NCBI GenBank assembly: GCA_030037055.1
Contig: JASHRZ010000151.1
Coordinates: forward strand, 1 to 7,575
Direction of reading: 5' to 3'
Source of the DNA: Alphaproteobacteria bacterium
Lineage (GTDB): Bacteria; Pseudomonadota; Alphaproteobacteria; ATCC43930; CGMCC-115725
DNA: 7,575 bases
Under the pieces are notes generated by a model. It saw only the letters and a list, made by a program, of their open reading frames with translations, was not told the DNA's origin and did no database searches. Shown one piece after another: positions 6,949 to 7,575 of the stretch (positions within the stretch are counted from its first letter, which is position 1; each line of letters starts with the position of its first letter). A program made the translations under genes and the position numbers.

Positions 6949-7575
6949 CTAGAATACGAAGCTCGGCTCGGCCTGGAAACCCGGCAGCGACGGCACCGTG
7001 GCGTCGAAGCTCGGTCCATGCGACAGCGCGCCCCCCGCAGAAATCATCACCATGGCGCGTCCCGGGCCGCTCTCCTGCTGCAGCACACAGACCAGCCTGC
7101 CGCCCTCGGCGAGTTGATGCGCGATCGTATCGGGGATGCGCGCGACGGCGCCCTGGCAGAGGATGACGCCATAGGGCGCGCGGGCCGGATAGCCGGCGGC
7201 GAGCGGCGCCTCGACCACAGTGGCGTTGTCGACGGCGAGCTCGCGCAGCCGCGCCAGCGCCTGGCGCGCGAGCTCGGCCTCGCTTTCGACGGCGACGACG
7301 CTGCGCGCGAGCCGCGCCAGCAGCGCCGTGCCGTAGCCGGTGCCGCAGCCGATCTCCAGCACGCTGTCCTCGCGCGTGATCTCGGCGAGCTGGATGAGCC
7401 GCGCCAGCACCATCGGCTGCATCATCGAGCGCCCGCCGCCCAGCGGCAGGTCGTCATCGACATAGGCGGTGCCGCGCAGCCGCGCCGGCACGAAGCGCTC
7501 GCGCGGCACGGCGAGAAACGCCTCCAGCACCGCCTCGTTCGTCACCTTGTTGGTGCGGATCTGGCTTTCGACCAT
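6949..7575 (-). CDS. Protein-L-isoaspartate O-methyltransferase-like protein (5' end at or beyond window edge)
   Basis: This is a class I SAM-dependent methyltransferase of the PCMT family, whose classical members repair isoaspartyl residues in aged proteins. The 208 visible residues begin MVESQIRTNKVTN and include VPRERFVP (23-30) and motif I, VLEIGCGTGYGTALLA (72-87), for SAM binding. PYGVILCQGAV (134-144) and QLAEGGRLV (154-162) correspond to motifs II and III. As I recall the family, alphaproteobacterial relatives carry about nine extra residues (ending ...AR..M) before this methionine, so the true start is probably just outside the window; a start exactly at the edge cannot be excluded. 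Two oddities: the family active-site stretch TISxP reads SMMQP (50-54), with methionine in place of serine, and the usual PYDAI reads PYGVI. It may therefore not be an isoaspartyl repair enzyme. It stops 23 nt before tolC and probably shares its transcript. Confidence 0.85.
   Translation of the reverse strand: MVESQIRTNKVTNEAVLEAFLAVPRERFVPARLRGTAYVDDDLPLGGGRSMMQPMVLARLIQLAEITREDSVLEIGCGTGYGTALLARLARSVVAVESEAELARQALARLRELAVDNATVVEAPLAAGYPARAPYGVILCQGAVARIPDTIAHQLAEGGRLVCVLQQESGPGRAMVMISAGGALSHGPSFDATVPSLPGFQAEPSFVF

Noticed and set aside
5210..6952. A plus-strand open frame of about 580 codons opposite tolC and popZ.
   Set aside because: It covers two well-supported minus-strand genes, has low-complexity Arg/Gly/Ala composition, and shows no family motif; it is a codon-bias shadow.

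Overview
The window is a GC-rich stretch of what looks like an alphaproteobacterial chromosome. The best lineage marker is the PopZ/DUF2497 gene, a family largely confined to Alphaproteobacteria. It sits in the order pcm-like, tolC, popZ, valS, which resembles my recollection of the Caulobacter popZ neighbourhood. The dihydroxy-acid dehydratase type also fits Bradyrhizobium-like or other alphaproteobacterial relatives. I cannot name a genus.

All six genes lie on the minus strand, so transcription runs from high to low coordinates. In that order they are: a protein-L-isoaspartate O-methyltransferase-like gene that touches the right edge (7575-6949); a TolC-family outer-membrane efflux/secretion channel (6925-5555); a PopZ-type polar organizing protein (5439-4888); valyl-tRNA synthetase (4820-2151); dihydroxy-acid dehydratase ilvD (2061-325); and the first 106 codons of a lysine 2,3-aminomutase/EpmB-like radical SAM enzyme that runs off the left edge (318-1).

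The spacing suggests three transcription blocks. The pcm-like gene and tolC are 23 nt apart and are probably co-transcribed; a GC-rich hairpin followed by five T residues lies just after tolC. PopZ and valS are 67 nt apart with no visible terminator between them. A perfect 8-bp hairpin immediately follows valS, and a good sigma70-like promoter (TTGAAA, 16-nt spacer, TATGGT) follows about four bases later. That promoter should drive ilvD and the radical SAM gene, which starts 6 nt after the ilvD stop.

The genes are mostly housekeeping: translation (ValRS, and possibly EF-P modification through the EpmB-like protein), branched-chain amino acid synthesis (IlvD), cell-pole organization (PopZ) and envelope export (TolC). 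There is no mobile element, CRISPR array, tRNA or rRNA, and no gene-free stretch longer than about 120 bases. I found no convincing new system. The best leads are a methyltransferase-like protein that lacks the expected active-site serine, a proline-rich PopZ linker, and the compact terminator/promoter junction between valS and ilvD.
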